DNA from: Homoserinibacter sp. GY 40078 | GTDB lineage: Bacteria; Actinomycetota; Actinomycetes; Actinomycetales; Microbacteriaceae | Direction of reading: 5' to 3' | Assembly (NCBI RefSeq): GCF_008017545.1 | Contig: NZ_VRTZ01000001.1 | Coordinates: 434,001 to 498,000 of the forward strand | DNA length: 64,000 nucleotides | Part shown: in pieces, positions 47,647 through 56,889 of the stretch | Position numbering within the stretch: position 1 is the first letter of the stretch | Layout of the letters: every line of letters starts with the position of its first letter | Position numbers and translations under genes: made by a program | The notes under the pieces: generated by a model | What the model saw: only the letters and a program-made list of their open reading frames with translations | The model's database searches: none | Told to the model about the DNA's origin: nothing

Positions 47647-48810
47647 TCAGTCGCCGTCCGACCCGCCCGCCGCGGCCGCAGCGAAGACGGCGTCGCGGAT
47701 GCGGTCGCGCCCGAGTTCCACAGCACCCCGCAGTACCGCATCGGTTCCGATATCGCTCGCCACGATCTCCACGTCGACCTCCGGGTGATCGCGGACGAGG
47801 ATGCGCGACACTGCCTCGACGAACGACGGATCACCCGCTCCGATCGACCCGCCCAGGACGACGAGTTCGGGGTCGAGAACGAGGCCGAGGGCCGCCGTCG
47901 CTCTGGCCACGCGTTCGGCGGTGTGCTCGACGACGGCAGCCAGTTGCGGGTCGATGCGCGCACGGAGAAAGAGCTCAGCGGGATCGGTGGGAGCCTCGGC
48001 CCCGAGAGCCTCGGCGTCGCTGCGCACGCTCGCCATCCCGAGGCTCGCGTCCGTCTCACCGGCGGGCCCGGGCAGGTAGGCCACCTCGCCCGCGGCGCCC
48101 CGTCGACCGCGGTGAAGTCGGCCATCGAGCACGAGACCCGATCCCACGCTCTCCCCGACGAAGAGGAACGCGAAGTCGGCGACGCCGAGTGCCGCCCCGA
48201 GGCGCAGCTCGGCGACGGCGGCCAGGTTGGTGTCGTTCTCGAGGGTCACCCGGTCGCCGAGTCGGTGCCGCAGTGCGCTCGCGAGGCCCGCCCCGTCGTC
48301 GGGAAGGCCCGGAGCGAGACGGATGACGTCGTCAGGCCCCACGACGCCCGGCACCCCCACGACGATGTGATCGAGTCCGTCGACAGTGAGCCCGGCGTCG
48401 GTCGCGGCGCGTTCGAGCGCTCGGAACGCGGCATCCGCGATGTCGACCGCGGACTCGGCAGCAGACTCGACGGCGCGTCCTCGTACGCCGGTGCCGAGGT
48501 CGAAGACGGCCGCCCTCACCGTGCCGCGCGTGATGTCGAGCGCGCCGCCGGTGGCAGCACCGCGGGCGATCGCGTAGAGCACGGCCGCGGGTCCCCCGGT
48601 TTCATCGTCGAACCCCACGTCGACCACGACACCGCGTTCGAGCAGTTCCGGAACCGTCTGCGCGATGGCCGTCTTCGAGAGCCCCGTTGCGCGGCGCAAC
48701 TGCGCTCGCGTCAGCGGTCCGTGTCGGTCGACCGTCTCGAGCACCGCCCGGATGTTGATCGCTTTGAGCAGCCCCGGCGCACCCGCCGTGACCTCGGTGG
48801 GCCCGTTCAC
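47647..48810 (-). CDS. ROK-family transcriptional repressor
   Basis: A 387-residue protein: winged helix (VDRHGPLTRAQLRRATGLSKTAIAQTVPELLERGVV, about 27-65) plus a ROK kinase-like domain. The ATP-site type motif ALDITRGTVRAAVFDLGTG and the ROK region VGVPGVVGPDD and LENDTNLAAVAE are present. The zinc cluster of classical ROK proteins (GH followed by CxCGxxGCxE) is missing; the site reads GRRGAAGEVAYLPG. Its start overlaps the stop of the GPH symporter gene. It probably represses the symporter and the divergent operon. Confidence 0.85.
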   Translation of the reverse strand: MNGPTEVTAGAPGLLKAINIRAVLETVDRHGPLTRAQLRRATGLSKTAIAQTVPELLERGVVVDVGFDDETGGPAAVLYAIARGAATGGALDITRGTVRAAVFDLGTGVRGRAVESAAESAVDIADAAFRALERAATDAGLTVDGLDHIVVGVPGVVGPDDVIRLAPGLPDDGAGLASALRHRLGDRVTLENDTNLAAVAELRLGAALGVADFAFLFVGESVGSGLVLDGRLHRGRRGAAGEVAYLPGPAGETDASLGMASVRSDAEALGAEAPTDPAELFLRARIDPQLAAVVEHTAERVARATAALGLVLDPELVVLGGSIGAGDPSFVEAVSRILVRDHPEVDVEIVASDIGTDAVLRGAVELGRDRIRDAVFAAAAAGGSDGD

Positions 48811-50189
48811 CGCAGGTCGGGCGTCACCGGGAGCGCCGTGGGGTCGGCATCCGGTTGATCGGCATCCGGGCCACCCTCCGGTGCCTCCGGGAGAGCGACG
48901 TGCGTCGGCCGCAGCAGGAGCGCGACGCCGAACGAGAGGATGAGCAGCACAAGCGGCACCGTCGAGGTGAGGAAGATGAAGGCGTCGGCGGGGTGCTGGC
49001 CCGGCTCCTCGCCGCTCACGTAGCCGTACAGTCCACCGGCGATGAGGAACGCGACCGCCGTCACGAGCGCTGAGCAGCGGACCACGAAGTTGCTGACGGC
49101 GGTGAAGATGCCCTCGCGTCGGCGTCCGGTGCGGGCCGCGTCGACGTCGATGATCTGTGCCTGCAGGATGACCGGCACCACGAAGTGCCCGCCGAGTCCC
49201 ACCGCGAGCACAGCTCCCGCCACGAGCCCCGAGACGAGGTCACGTGCGAAGAACATCGGCAGGACGCTCAGCGCGAAGACGGCGATCGAGATCTGGTAGC
49301 TGCGCAGCGGCGCCCAGCGCCTGACCACGAAATACCACAGCACCGACGTGGGGATGACGGCGACGAAGGTCGTCAGCAGCAGCACCGACACCATGGCGCC
49401 TTCGATGCCGAGCACGTATTTGGCGAAGAACGCGATGCTCGCCGAGATGAGGCCGAGCACCGCCGACGCCAGCATCCACGAGATGTTGAACACCCAGAAG
49501 GGTCCGTTGCGCAGCGTCACGGTGAACGCCTGACGGATGCGGAGCGGCTCTTCGAGGCTGGCGGCCGGGTTCTCGCGGATCGGCAGGATGCTCACGAGCA
49601 TGAGCACGACGAAGGCGATCGCGTAGATGAGCGCCATGCCCGAGAAGCCGATGGAGTCGTAGAGGATCGGCGTGACCGCGGTGCCGACGAGCAACGCGAC
49701 GATGTAGAACGCCTGCTGCACGACGGAGACGCGGGCGCGCTTGGCGGGGTCGGTGAACAACTCGGGGTAGAGCGCGAGGTAGTTCACCGAGACGATCGCC
49801 ATCGACGTCTCGAACAGCAGCTGGAACGCGAGGAACCACCCGAACAGGCCCCAGTCGACGAGCCCGTCCGGAACGCTGTAGAGCAGGATGAACAGCCCCG
49901 CATAGAACGGGATGCCGACGATGATCCACGGCCGCCGGCGCCCCCAGCGCGTGCGGGTGCGGTCGGAGAGGTAGCCACTGAGCGGCTGCACGGCGGCATC
50001 CCAGACGACGTAGATGCTGCGGGCGAGGGTGTACATCGCCACCGGCAGCCCCAGGGTGTCGATGTAGTAGAAGGAATAGAACAGCGAGAAGGCCGTGCTC
50101 GGCAGCATGATCGCGAGGTTGCCGAGCGAATAGCCGAAGATTCCGGCGCGCCCTCCCGCCACTGCGGGAGTGGTTTTTTCGGTGACCAC
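48807..50189 (-). CDS. GPH-family sugar:cation symporter (MFS)
   Basis: A 460-residue transporter with twelve predicted helices. DRTRTRWGRRRPWIIVGIPFY near residue 75 is the glycoside-pentoside-hexuronide symporter signature in the first cytoplasmic loop; ENPAASLEEPLRIRQAFTVTLRNGPF is the central loop. It imports glycosides or sugar acids with H+ or Na+. AGAGGAGCG lies before the GTG start. It is divergent from the five-gene operon and overlaps the ROK repressor gene by 4 bases. Confidence 0.88.
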   Translation of the reverse strand: MVTEKTTPAVAGGRAGIFGYSLGNLAIMLPSTAFSLFYSFYYIDTLGLPVAMYTLARSIYVVWDAAVQPLSGYLSDRTRTRWGRRRPWIIVGIPFYAGLFILLYSVPDGLVDWGLFGWFLAFQLLFETSMAIVSVNYLALYPELFTDPAKRARVSVVQQAFYIVALLVGTAVTPILYDSIGFSGMALIYAIAFVVLMLVSILPIRENPAASLEEPLRIRQAFTVTLRNGPFWVFNISWMLASAVLGLISASIAFFAKYVLGIEGAMVSVLLLTTFVAVIPTSVLWYFVVRRWAPLRSYQISIAVFALSVLPMFFARDLVSGLVAGAVLAVGLGGHFVVPVILQAQIIDVDAARTGRRREGIFTAVSNFVVRCSALVTAVAFLIAGGLYGYVSGEEPGQHPADAFIFLTSTVPLVLLILSFGVALLLRPTHVALPEAPEGGPDADQPDADPTALPVTPDLR

Positions 50190-50321
50190 GTGCGCTCCTC
50201 TGTGGCTAAGCTCTGCGGTAGGACACTTTGTGACCTGCTTGGTGGGTCAGTTGTAGCACGCCACCAGCCGACGGACAACAGGCGTCCGTCGACGTCGAAG
50301 TCGACGCCCGAAGAAGGACTC
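50190..50321. promoter_or_regulatory. Divergent promoter with possible ROK operator
   Basis: TTGTGA (50228-50233), 17 bases, TTGTAG (50251-50256) is a possible plus-strand promoter. Its spacer contains TGACC-N9-GGTCA (50231-50249), an inverted repeat where a repressor could sit. Both assignments are weak. Confidence 0.35.
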
Positions 50322-51725
50322 ATGCACGAGCAGCTCCTCACCGCAGCCCGCCCGGGGCGACGGCCCGTCAGCGGCCACGACGATCCGGCAGGTGAGCTGC
50401 GTGTCTTCGCGGTGCAGCTGCGGATCGACGTCACCGCGACCGTCGACTTGGCCACGTGGCGCGCGCACCTGCGCCGGGCGATGGACGAACTGGTGGTTCC
50501 GCATCTGGTCGAGGGGCGCCCCGCGCTCGTCGTGTTCCCGGAGTCGGTGGGGCTTCCCGCTCTCGCGCTCGGCGCCCGAGGCGCGAGTTTCCGCGAGCGG
50601 GCGGCAGCTCCCGTGCCCCCGCCGAGCGAACTTCCCGCCTCGCTGCTCGAGGCAATGGGAGAGCTCGCCGCCGCTTACCAGCCTCAGATCATGGCGTGCC
50701 TCCAGCTCTTCGGCGAGATCGATCCGCGTGCGCTTCTGCCACTCGCGGCGACCGACACCTCCGTGCGCGCAGTCTCGCTCGTGTTCTCCGAGATCGCGCG
50801 CGACTACGGCGTGTACGTCGTCGCGGGGAACGCGCAGCCGCGCTACCGCGAGAGCCGGGAACGGGCCGAGGTCGCCACCTTCGGCGATCCGGAGTCGAAC
50901 GACGGTGTCGCGTTCGTGCCCGTCGAGCCCCGGGTGGCCAACGCCACCTTCCTCTGGGCACCGCACGAGGTCGACCCCGAGGCGCCCTCCGGCGAGCGCA
51001 ACCTGCTCTTCCGCAACGAGAAGATCCCCCTCACCGACATGGAACACGAGCTGCTCGCGCTCGCGGAGGGCCCGGACACCGGCGACGCGGCGCGGCGCAA
51101 TGCCGGCTGGGTCGAGGTGGAGGGCTTCCGCGTCGGTTTCGCCACGAGCCTCCCGGCTTTCGCCTACGGGTATCCGTTCGGCGATCGTCCCGCAGATCTC
51201 GATCCGTTCGCCGACCTTCGGGTGAGCTACGCGGCCGCCCAAGACGCCCTGGGCGTCGACGTGATGATCCAGGCGGACGCCAACCCGGGCCCGTGGGCTG
51301 CACCCGTCGCGAGCGGCGCCTGGCAGCCGCTCGAGTGGATGGGCTCCACCTGGCGTGCTGTGGCCGATCCGACCGTGAGGTTCACCTACAACGTGACGCC
51401 GATGATGACCGGCAACCTGCTCGACCTGATGTTCGACGGGCAGTCGTCGATCACCTCGCGAGAGCATCGGGGCGTGCCCACGCGATTCGTCGGTGACCAG
51501 GCACCGGGACCGCTCGACCCCGCCGAGTACGCCGTATACGCAGGCGACAAGGCGGAGTTCCTCGCCGTGGCGCCCTGGGTGGTGCCCGACGGCGACCGCG
51601 ACGAGCTGATGGCGGTGACCGCCGCACTCGCGCCCGGATCGGGGTCGCCGATCGAGAACGGCTACGTCGAGACGGCGATCTACGCCGACCTGCGGCGCTC
51701 GACGACACCTCGGGTGACCTCGTGA
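50322..51725 (+). CDS. Nitrilase-superfamily protein with Ser in place of catalytic Cys
   Basis: A 467-residue protein with the order of nitrilase motifs: LVVFPESVG with the general base Glu at 74, NEKIPLTD with Lys at 234, then FRVGFATSLPAFAYGYP where the family has G-x-x-I-C-x-D. The nucleophile position holds Ser 276 (codon 51147-51149) and the Asp after it is Pro. It is longer than typical family members (about 280-350). AAGAAGGA precedes the ATG. First gene of a five-gene operon with 4-base overlaps. It may be a binding or non-canonical enzyme; nitrilase activity should not be assumed. Confidence 0.75.
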   Translation: MHEQLLTAARPGRRPVSGHDDPAGELRVFAVQLRIDVTATVDLATWRAHLRRAMDELVVPHLVEGRPALVVFPESVGLPALALGARGASFRERAAAPVPPPSELPASLLEAMGELAAAYQPQIMACLQLFGEIDPRALLPLAATDTSVRAVSLVFSEIARDYGVYVVAGNAQPRYRESRERAEVATFGDPESNDGVAFVPVEPRVANATFLWAPHEVDPEAPSGERNLLFRNEKIPLTDMEHELLALAEGPDTGDAARRNAGWVEVEGFRVGFATSLPAFAYGYPFGDRPADLDPFADLRVSYAAAQDALGVDVMIQADANPGPWAAPVASGAWQPLEWMGSTWRAVADPTVRFTYNVTPMMTGNLLDLMFDGQSSITSREHRGVPTRFVGDQAPGPLDPAEYAVYAGDKAEFLAVAPWVVPDGDRDELMAVTAALAPGSGSPIENGYVETAIYADLRRSTTPRVTS

Positions 51726-52732
51726 GCGCCCAGCAGCTCGACGGCCGCGTGAGCGCTTGGGGCCGCCCGGTGATCGACTTCCACTGTCACTTCCCGGTGC
51801 CCGAGGAGTTCACGCCCGACGCGGACGCCGCCTACGCGGCCGCGAACGGTGCCGAGAAGCTCGCCAAGCTCCGTGACGACTGGCGCTGGTACCAGGAGCA
51901 GTGGTGGACCGCCTACGGCTTCCCCTTCCCCGAAGACATCGAGCCGCCCGAGGATGTGCAGCGCACGCGCTGGGAGGCCGAGATCGAGTCGGCACAGCTC
52001 GACGCGGTGGTCTTCGTCACGGGAGGGGGCAACGCCCAGCTCGCACGCATCGTGGCGCCAAGCCCGCGGATGGTCGGCTTCGCCCACCACGACCCGTTCG
52101 CGCCGGGCGCCGCCGACGAGCTGCGCCGCGCAGTGGTCGACGACGGGATGCGCGGCTACAAGCTCATCGCTCCCGCATTGCGCGGCCCCATCGACCACCC
52201 CGATCTGCGCCCGGTGTGGGCGGCGGCGGAGGAGCTCGGCATTCCGGTGCTCGTGCACTTCGGGCCGCTCGACGGGGGCGGCGGCACCGCGTGGCACGAG
52301 AACATCTCGCCGTTGCGCCTTCACGACGTGGCGAAGGCCTTCACCTACGTGCCCTTCGTGATCCCGCACTTCGGATGCGGGTATCCGCGTGAGCTGCTGC
52401 ACCTCGCGTGGGCGTGTCGCAACGTGCACGTCGACACCTCGGGCAACAACGAGTGGATCCGGTGGATGCCGTACGAGCTCACCGTGGCGGATCTGTTCCG
52501 CCGCTTCTACGAGACCGTCGGCCCCGAGCGCATCCTGTTCGGGTCGGATTCGGCGTCGTTTCCCCGCGGCCTCGCCCGGAAGTATTACGACACCCAGTTC
52601 GCCGCCGTCGCCGAGGTCGGGATCCCCGACAGCGACCTGTCGCTGATCTTCCACGACAACGCGGCGCGCCTGCTGAAGCTGCCGACCGTCGGCGCGACCT
52701 CGAGCGCGGGCGAGGCGGACGGCGCACGATGA
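51722..52732 (+). CDS. Amidohydrolase-family (amidohydrolase 2) protein
   Basis: A 336-residue metal-dependent hydrolase. DFHCHF (residues 19-24) gives the HxH metal site, RGYKLIAPA and VLVHFGPLDGGGG the middle strands with His, VIPHFGCGYPRELLHLA another His, and RILFGSDSASFPRG the final Asp. This is the layout of decarboxylase/hydrolase members of the amidohydrolase 2 group. The GTG start overlaps the preceding stop. Reaction unknown. Confidence 0.82.
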   Translation: MSAQQLDGRVSAWGRPVIDFHCHFPVPEEFTPDADAAYAAANGAEKLAKLRDDWRWYQEQWWTAYGFPFPEDIEPPEDVQRTRWEAEIESAQLDAVVFVTGGGNAQLARIVAPSPRMVGFAHHDPFAPGAADELRRAVVDDGMRGYKLIAPALRGPIDHPDLRPVWAAAEELGIPVLVHFGPLDGGGGTAWHENISPLRLHDVAKAFTYVPFVIPHFGCGYPRELLHLAWACRNVHVDTSGNNEWIRWMPYELTVADLFRRFYETVGPERILFGSDSASFPRGLARKYYDTQFAAVAEVGIPDSDLSLIFHDNAARLLKLPTVGATSSAGEADGAR

Positions 52733-54600
52733 CCGAGCAGCTCACGACCTTCGCACCGGTGGTCGACGACATCGAGTCGCTGCATCCGACCGGGAACCTG
52801 CTCGTGAGCCTGCCCGAGATCGACGACGCGGGCCGCTGTCGCAGCATCAGCGTGGTGAGCGAGGCGGAGCGCGGCGTCGTGGCTGCCATCGCCCCTGCCG
52901 GTGGGGGGCTGCTCGTTCCGGAGCTGCGCGTCGATGGCGAACCGCTCGCACCCGAGTGGGGGTGGCAGCGGGTGTCCGACTGGATTCCCACCGCATCGGC
53001 CGACGTCTCGGGGCTCGCTCTGCGGCTCGACTACCTGGCTCCCGACGGAGAGCAGGGGCTGCTTGCGCGGATCGCCGTGACGAACCCGGGCGCTGCACCG
53101 CGAAAGGTGGAGCTGCGGTGGAGCGGCCAGTGGGGTTCCACCGTCGTTCAGCACTTCCGCGCGAAGGAGCTCGCGCTCGGTCTGCGCGAGCGCGACGACA
53201 CCTGGACGGGCGCCCGCGTCGTGTACGCGGGCGAGGACCGACTTCTGCTCGCGGTGTCATGGCGACCGGGGCCGGGCGCCGCTTTCGATCCGGTGCAGCC
53301 CGATCACGGATGGTCGGTCGCGCGGGACGGGGTGCTCGACCCAGGAGAACGGCTCGAGCTCGAGGTCTATGTGGGCGTCGCGGGCGAGCCGGATGGCGCG
53401 AGCGCGACAGCCCTGCACCTCCGACGGCGCGGCGCGGATGCCCTGCACACGGCCACCCGGGCCCACCTCGACGCCGCCCCCGCGCGCACCGGCGACGCGG
53501 CGCTCGACGCGCGCCTGCGCTCCAATCTGTTCTTCTCGCACTTCTTCGCCCAGGCCGACACCGTCGACACCGGTCGCACGGTGGGCCTCACCTCGCGCAG
53601 CCCGCGCTACTACGTGAGCGGCGCCTTCTGGAGCCGCGACGCGTACTGGTGGTCGTTCCCGGCGCTGTTGCTCGCGGATGCGACCCGCGCCCGGCGTTTC
53701 CTTCTCTCGACCCTCGCCGCGGCCGGTGAGCACGTGGCACACCACGCCCTCTACGTGACGGGCACGCGCCTCTACCCGGGCTTCGAGCTCGACCAGCTCG
53801 CAGCCCCCGTGCTCGCCGTCTGGCGCTACGTCGATGCGACCGGCGACCGGAGCGTGCTCACTGCACCGGAGTGGCACGCGCTCGTCGCCCTGCTCGACCG
53901 TGAGCTCCGCGAGTGGACGGACTCCCGAACCGGCCTCGCGGGAACGTTCCTGCTTCCGACCGACGACCCGGTCACGCATCCGTTCACCGCCACCGGGAAC
54001 GCCCTCGTGGCGGTCGCTCTCGACATCGTCGGGCGGCTCCAGCAGAGCCCACCGCACACCGCTCGGGCCCGTGCCCTGCGCGCGGCAGTGCGCCGGGCCT
54101 TCGTGCACGAGATCGACGGCGAGCGGCGCTGGGCCTGGGCCATCGACGCCGCCGGTGAGCCCGAATGGCGCGACGAGCCGCCTCTCGGACTCCGCCTGCT
54201 GCCCTACCTCGGCATACTCGACGGCGTCGACGACCCCGAGCGCGCGGATGCCGCATCCGCCCTCGCCGCGACCTCCCGCTGGCTCATCGGCGGCTACCCG
54301 CATCACTACCCGGGACCGTTCCCGGGCGCCGGGGCACCCCACTTCGCGTCGCCGTCGTCGTTTGACCTCGGCAACCGCATCCTCACCGGAGTCGACGACC
54401 TCGGCGACCCGCTCGCTGCCTTCGTGGAGACCCCGATGGATGGCGGACTCGCGTGCGAGTCGTGGGACCCGCAGACGGGCGTCGTCGTGACGGGCGCGGC
54501 GATGGCGAGCGTCGCCGGATACCTCGCCTGGACGAGCTGGGCGGCGCACGTGGGGCATCGGCGCTGGGACGACCCGTTCCCGCTGGGCGGTGCCCGGTGA
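52729..54600 (+). CDS. (alpha/alpha)6-barrel glycoside hydrolase-like protein
   Basis: A 623-residue two-domain protein: an N-terminal beta-sandwich (about 30-240) and a helical barrel (about 250-620). WSRDAYWWSFPALLLADATRARRFL at 301-325 resembles the catalytic entrance of GH63/GH125 and debranching-type enzymes, and RLYPGFELDQLAAPVLAVWRYVDATGD follows. I cannot decide the family. No signal peptide, so the substrate is imported, presumably by the GPH symporter. Start ATG overlaps the previous stop. Confidence 0.7.
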   Translation: MTEQLTTFAPVVDDIESLHPTGNLLVSLPEIDDAGRCRSISVVSEAERGVVAAIAPAGGGLLVPELRVDGEPLAPEWGWQRVSDWIPTASADVSGLALRLDYLAPDGEQGLLARIAVTNPGAAPRKVELRWSGQWGSTVVQHFRAKELALGLRERDDTWTGARVVYAGEDRLLLAVSWRPGPGAAFDPVQPDHGWSVARDGVLDPGERLELEVYVGVAGEPDGASATALHLRRRGADALHTATRAHLDAAPARTGDAALDARLRSNLFFSHFFAQADTVDTGRTVGLTSRSPRYYVSGAFWSRDAYWWSFPALLLADATRARRFLLSTLAAAGEHVAHHALYVTGTRLYPGFELDQLAAPVLAVWRYVDATGDRSVLTAPEWHALVALLDRELREWTDSRTGLAGTFLLPTDDPVTHPFTATGNALVAVALDIVGRLQQSPPHTARARALRAAVRRAFVHEIDGERRWAWAIDAAGEPEWRDEPPLGLRLLPYLGILDGVDDPERADAASALAATSRWLIGGYPHHYPGPFPGAGAPHFASPSSFDLGNRILTGVDDLGDPLAAFVETPMDGGLACESWDPQTGVVVTGAAMASVAGYLAWTSWAAHVGHRRWDDPFPLGGAR

Positions 54601-55481
54601 CACGACCCCTCGTGATCGCGCACCGCGGATCGCACAGCGAACTTCCGGAGCAGACCCGCGCGGCCTACCTGCGCGCACTCGACGAGGGTGCCGACGGCGT
54701 CGAGTGCGACGTGCGGATGACGGCCGACGGCGAGGTGGTGTGCATCCACGACGCGAGCGTCGACCGCACGAGCGACGGCTCTGGTGCCGTGCACGAGCTG
54801 ACCCTCGCCGAGCTCCGCACGCTCGACTTCCGAGCGGGTGCGGATGTGCCCCGCGAGACGCAGCTGTTGACGCTCGGCGATCTCATCGAGCTGTTGACGG
54901 CGGCGGGCAGGGAGCTGGTGCTCGCGATCGAGCTGAAGCATCCGAACCCCGTGGGCACGGCGCTCGAGGAGGCAGTGCTGCGCGTGCTCGGCGAGTATCG
55001 GTGGGATCCGCAGACGGCGCGCCTCGGATCGCTCACCGTCAGCCTCATGAGCTTCAACCCCGACAGCGTCGCCGCCCTCTCCCCGGTCGTGCCCGCGCAG
55101 CACCTCATGCTGCTTACCGCCGACATCCGCGTGGAAGACATCACGGCAGAGCTGCCGCCCGACCTCGATCCTGCGGGGTCCGCCGACCTCGCAGCCCAGC
55201 TGGACGCAGCGCTCCAGGCGGGGCGCGAGCTGCTCGACGCCGGCGCGGTCGGCTGGGTCGGGCCCGACCTCGAGTTCGTGCGCGCCCATCCGGAGCGGAT
55301 CGCCGCGTGGGGCGACGCCGGCCTCCGCATGCGGGTGTGGACGGTCGACGACGAGCACGGTGTGCGCGACTGTCTCGCCGCCGGCGTCGACGAGATCACC
55401 ACCGACGTACCCGCGCTCGTGCGGGCACACCTCGACGCCGCCGAGGGCGCGGCACCTCAGAAGAGAAACGGGACGACATGA
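54597..55481 (+). CDS. Glycerophosphodiester phosphodiesterase family protein
   Basis: A 294-residue GDPD-type TIM barrel. VIAHRGSHSELPEQTRAAYLRAL carries the first catalytic His and metal Glu, ADGVECDVRMTADGEVVCIHD the second Glu/Asp/His set, and LVLAIELKHPN the third Glu with Lys. It has no signal peptide, so it would act inside the cell on a glycerophosphodiester or similar phosphodiester. The GTG overlaps the previous stop (GTGA). In this operon it suggests a substrate with a phosphodiester-linked head group. Confidence 0.85.
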   Translation: MTRPLVIAHRGSHSELPEQTRAAYLRALDEGADGVECDVRMTADGEVVCIHDASVDRTSDGSGAVHELTLAELRTLDFRAGADVPRETQLLTLGDLIELLTAAGRELVLAIELKHPNPVGTALEEAVLRVLGEYRWDPQTARLGSLTVSLMSFNPDSVAALSPVVPAQHLMLLTADIRVEDITAELPPDLDPAGSADLAAQLDAALQAGRELLDAGAVGWVGPDLEFVRAHPERIAAWGDAGLRMRVWTVDDEHGVRDCLAAGVDEITTDVPALVRAHLDAAEGAAPQKRNGTT

Positions 55482-56857
55482 GCCGAACGGATGTGATCGT
55501 GGTCGGCGCGGGGCTCGCGGGCCTCGCCGCCGCGCGGAGCCTCACCGCAGCAGGTGCGACGGTGCGGGTGCTCGAGGCCCGCGACCGCGTCGGCGGACGC
55601 ACGATGGGCGGTCGTCTGAGCGACGGGCAGTGGGTCGAGCTCGGCGGCCAGTGGATCGGCCCCACCCAAGACCGCATGTACGAGCTCGTCGCCGAACTCG
55701 GGCTCGACGTCGTGCCGACCTACAACACCGGCAAGACGGTGATCCGGCTGGGGGGCCGCAGCTCCCTGATGGGCGAGAAGAAGGGGGCCGTGCCCCGCCT
55801 CAGCCCGTTCGCGCTCGCGGATCTGGCGCAGGGGCTCGCGCGCTTCACCGCCCTCGCAAACCGCATCCCTCTGGACGCCCCGTGGGAGGCTCCGGATGCG
55901 GAACGGCTCGACGGCGAGACCTTCCGCACCTGGATCCGGCGCAACCTGCGCACCCCGAGCGGGCGCGCGTACTTCCAGATCGCGTGCGAGGCGCTCTTCT
56001 CGGCCGACCCCGACGACCTTTCGGTGCTGCATGCCGCGTTCTACATGCGCTCCGGCCAAGACATCGAGACGCTCATGGCCGTCGACCGCGGCGCCCAACA
56101 GGACCGCATCGCGGGCGGCTCGGTGCGCGTGGCCGAGCTGCTGGCGGCGGCGCTGGGCGACGCGGTCGTGCTCGGCGCCCCGGTTCGATCGATCGCGCAC
56201 GACCCGGCAGACGCGGAGGGCGGCGTGGTCGTCACGACCCGCGACGGGCGCACGTTCGAGGCTGCGCGCGTGATTGTGGCAACCCCGCCGACTCTCGCGG
56301 GGCGCATCGACTATGCGCCGATCCTGCCTTCGTGGCGCGACCAGCTCGTGCAGCGCACCCCCGCCGGCACGGTCATCAAGGCGTACTGCGTCTACGACCG
56401 CCCGTTCTGGCGCGACGCCGGCCTCAACGGGCAGGTTGGGTCAGACGAAGGCCCCGTGAAGGTCGTGTTCGACAACACACCGCCCGGATACGACCGCGGC
56501 ATCCTGCTCGGGTTCTTCGAGGGCGACGACGGACGCCACTGGGCGCGACGCACGCGCGAGGAGCGGCGCGACGCGATGATCGCGAACCTCGTGAGCTACT
56601 TCGGCGAGGAGGCCCGCCATCCGGTCGAGTACGTCGAACAGGACTGGGCCGCCGAGGAGTTCAGCCGCGGATGCTACGGAGCCCACTTCACCACGGGCAC
56701 CTGGACGGCGTTCGGCCCCGCGCTGCGCGAGCCGGTGGGACGCATCCACTGGGCGGGCACCGAGTGCTCACCGGTGTGGAGCGGCTACATGGAGGGCGCG
56801 GTGCGCTCCGGCGAGGCGACGGCTTCCGAGGTGCTGGCGGAGCTCGGCCTGGGCTGA
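55478..56857 (+). CDS. Flavin-dependent monoamine oxidase
   Basis: A 459-residue FAD amine oxidase. VIVVGAGLAGLAAARSL is near residue 6, RVLEARDRVGGRTMGG near 30, VELGGQWIGPTQDR near 53, the substrate domain in the middle (AVDRGAQQDRIAGGSVRVAELL), and the C-terminal FAD motif GRIHWAGTECSPVWSGYMEGAVRSG near 425. It oxidises an amine to an aldehyde plus ammonia and peroxide. The ATG overlaps the GDPD stop. It is the last gene of the five-gene operon; 32 bp beyond lies the convergent PIN-like gene. Confidence 0.88.
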   Translation: MSRTDVIVVGAGLAGLAAARSLTAAGATVRVLEARDRVGGRTMGGRLSDGQWVELGGQWIGPTQDRMYELVAELGLDVVPTYNTGKTVIRLGGRSSLMGEKKGAVPRLSPFALADLAQGLARFTALANRIPLDAPWEAPDAERLDGETFRTWIRRNLRTPSGRAYFQIACEALFSADPDDLSVLHAAFYMRSGQDIETLMAVDRGAQQDRIAGGSVRVAELLAAALGDAVVLGAPVRSIAHDPADAEGGVVVTTRDGRTFEAARVIVATPPTLAGRIDYAPILPSWRDQLVQRTPAGTVIKAYCVYDRPFWRDAGLNGQVGSDEGPVKVVFDNTPPGYDRGILLGFFEGDDGRHWARRTREERRDAMIANLVSYFGEEARHPVEYVEQDWAAEEFSRGCYGAHFTTGTWTAFGPALREPVGRIHWAGTECSPVWSGYMEGAVRSGEATASEVLAELGLG

Positions 56858-56889
56858 GCGGGGCGGCCGGCGCGGCGTCATCCGCGCTT

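Noticed and set aside
49185-50321. An N-terminal extension of the nitrilase-like protein to 846 codons
   Set aside because: The extension is antisense to the GPH symporter and rich in Arg, Asp and His. AAGAAGGA and the ATG at 50322 mark the true start.
50322-51725. A working nitrilase or amidase
   Set aside because: The nucleophilic Cys is replaced by Ser, so I report only the fold.
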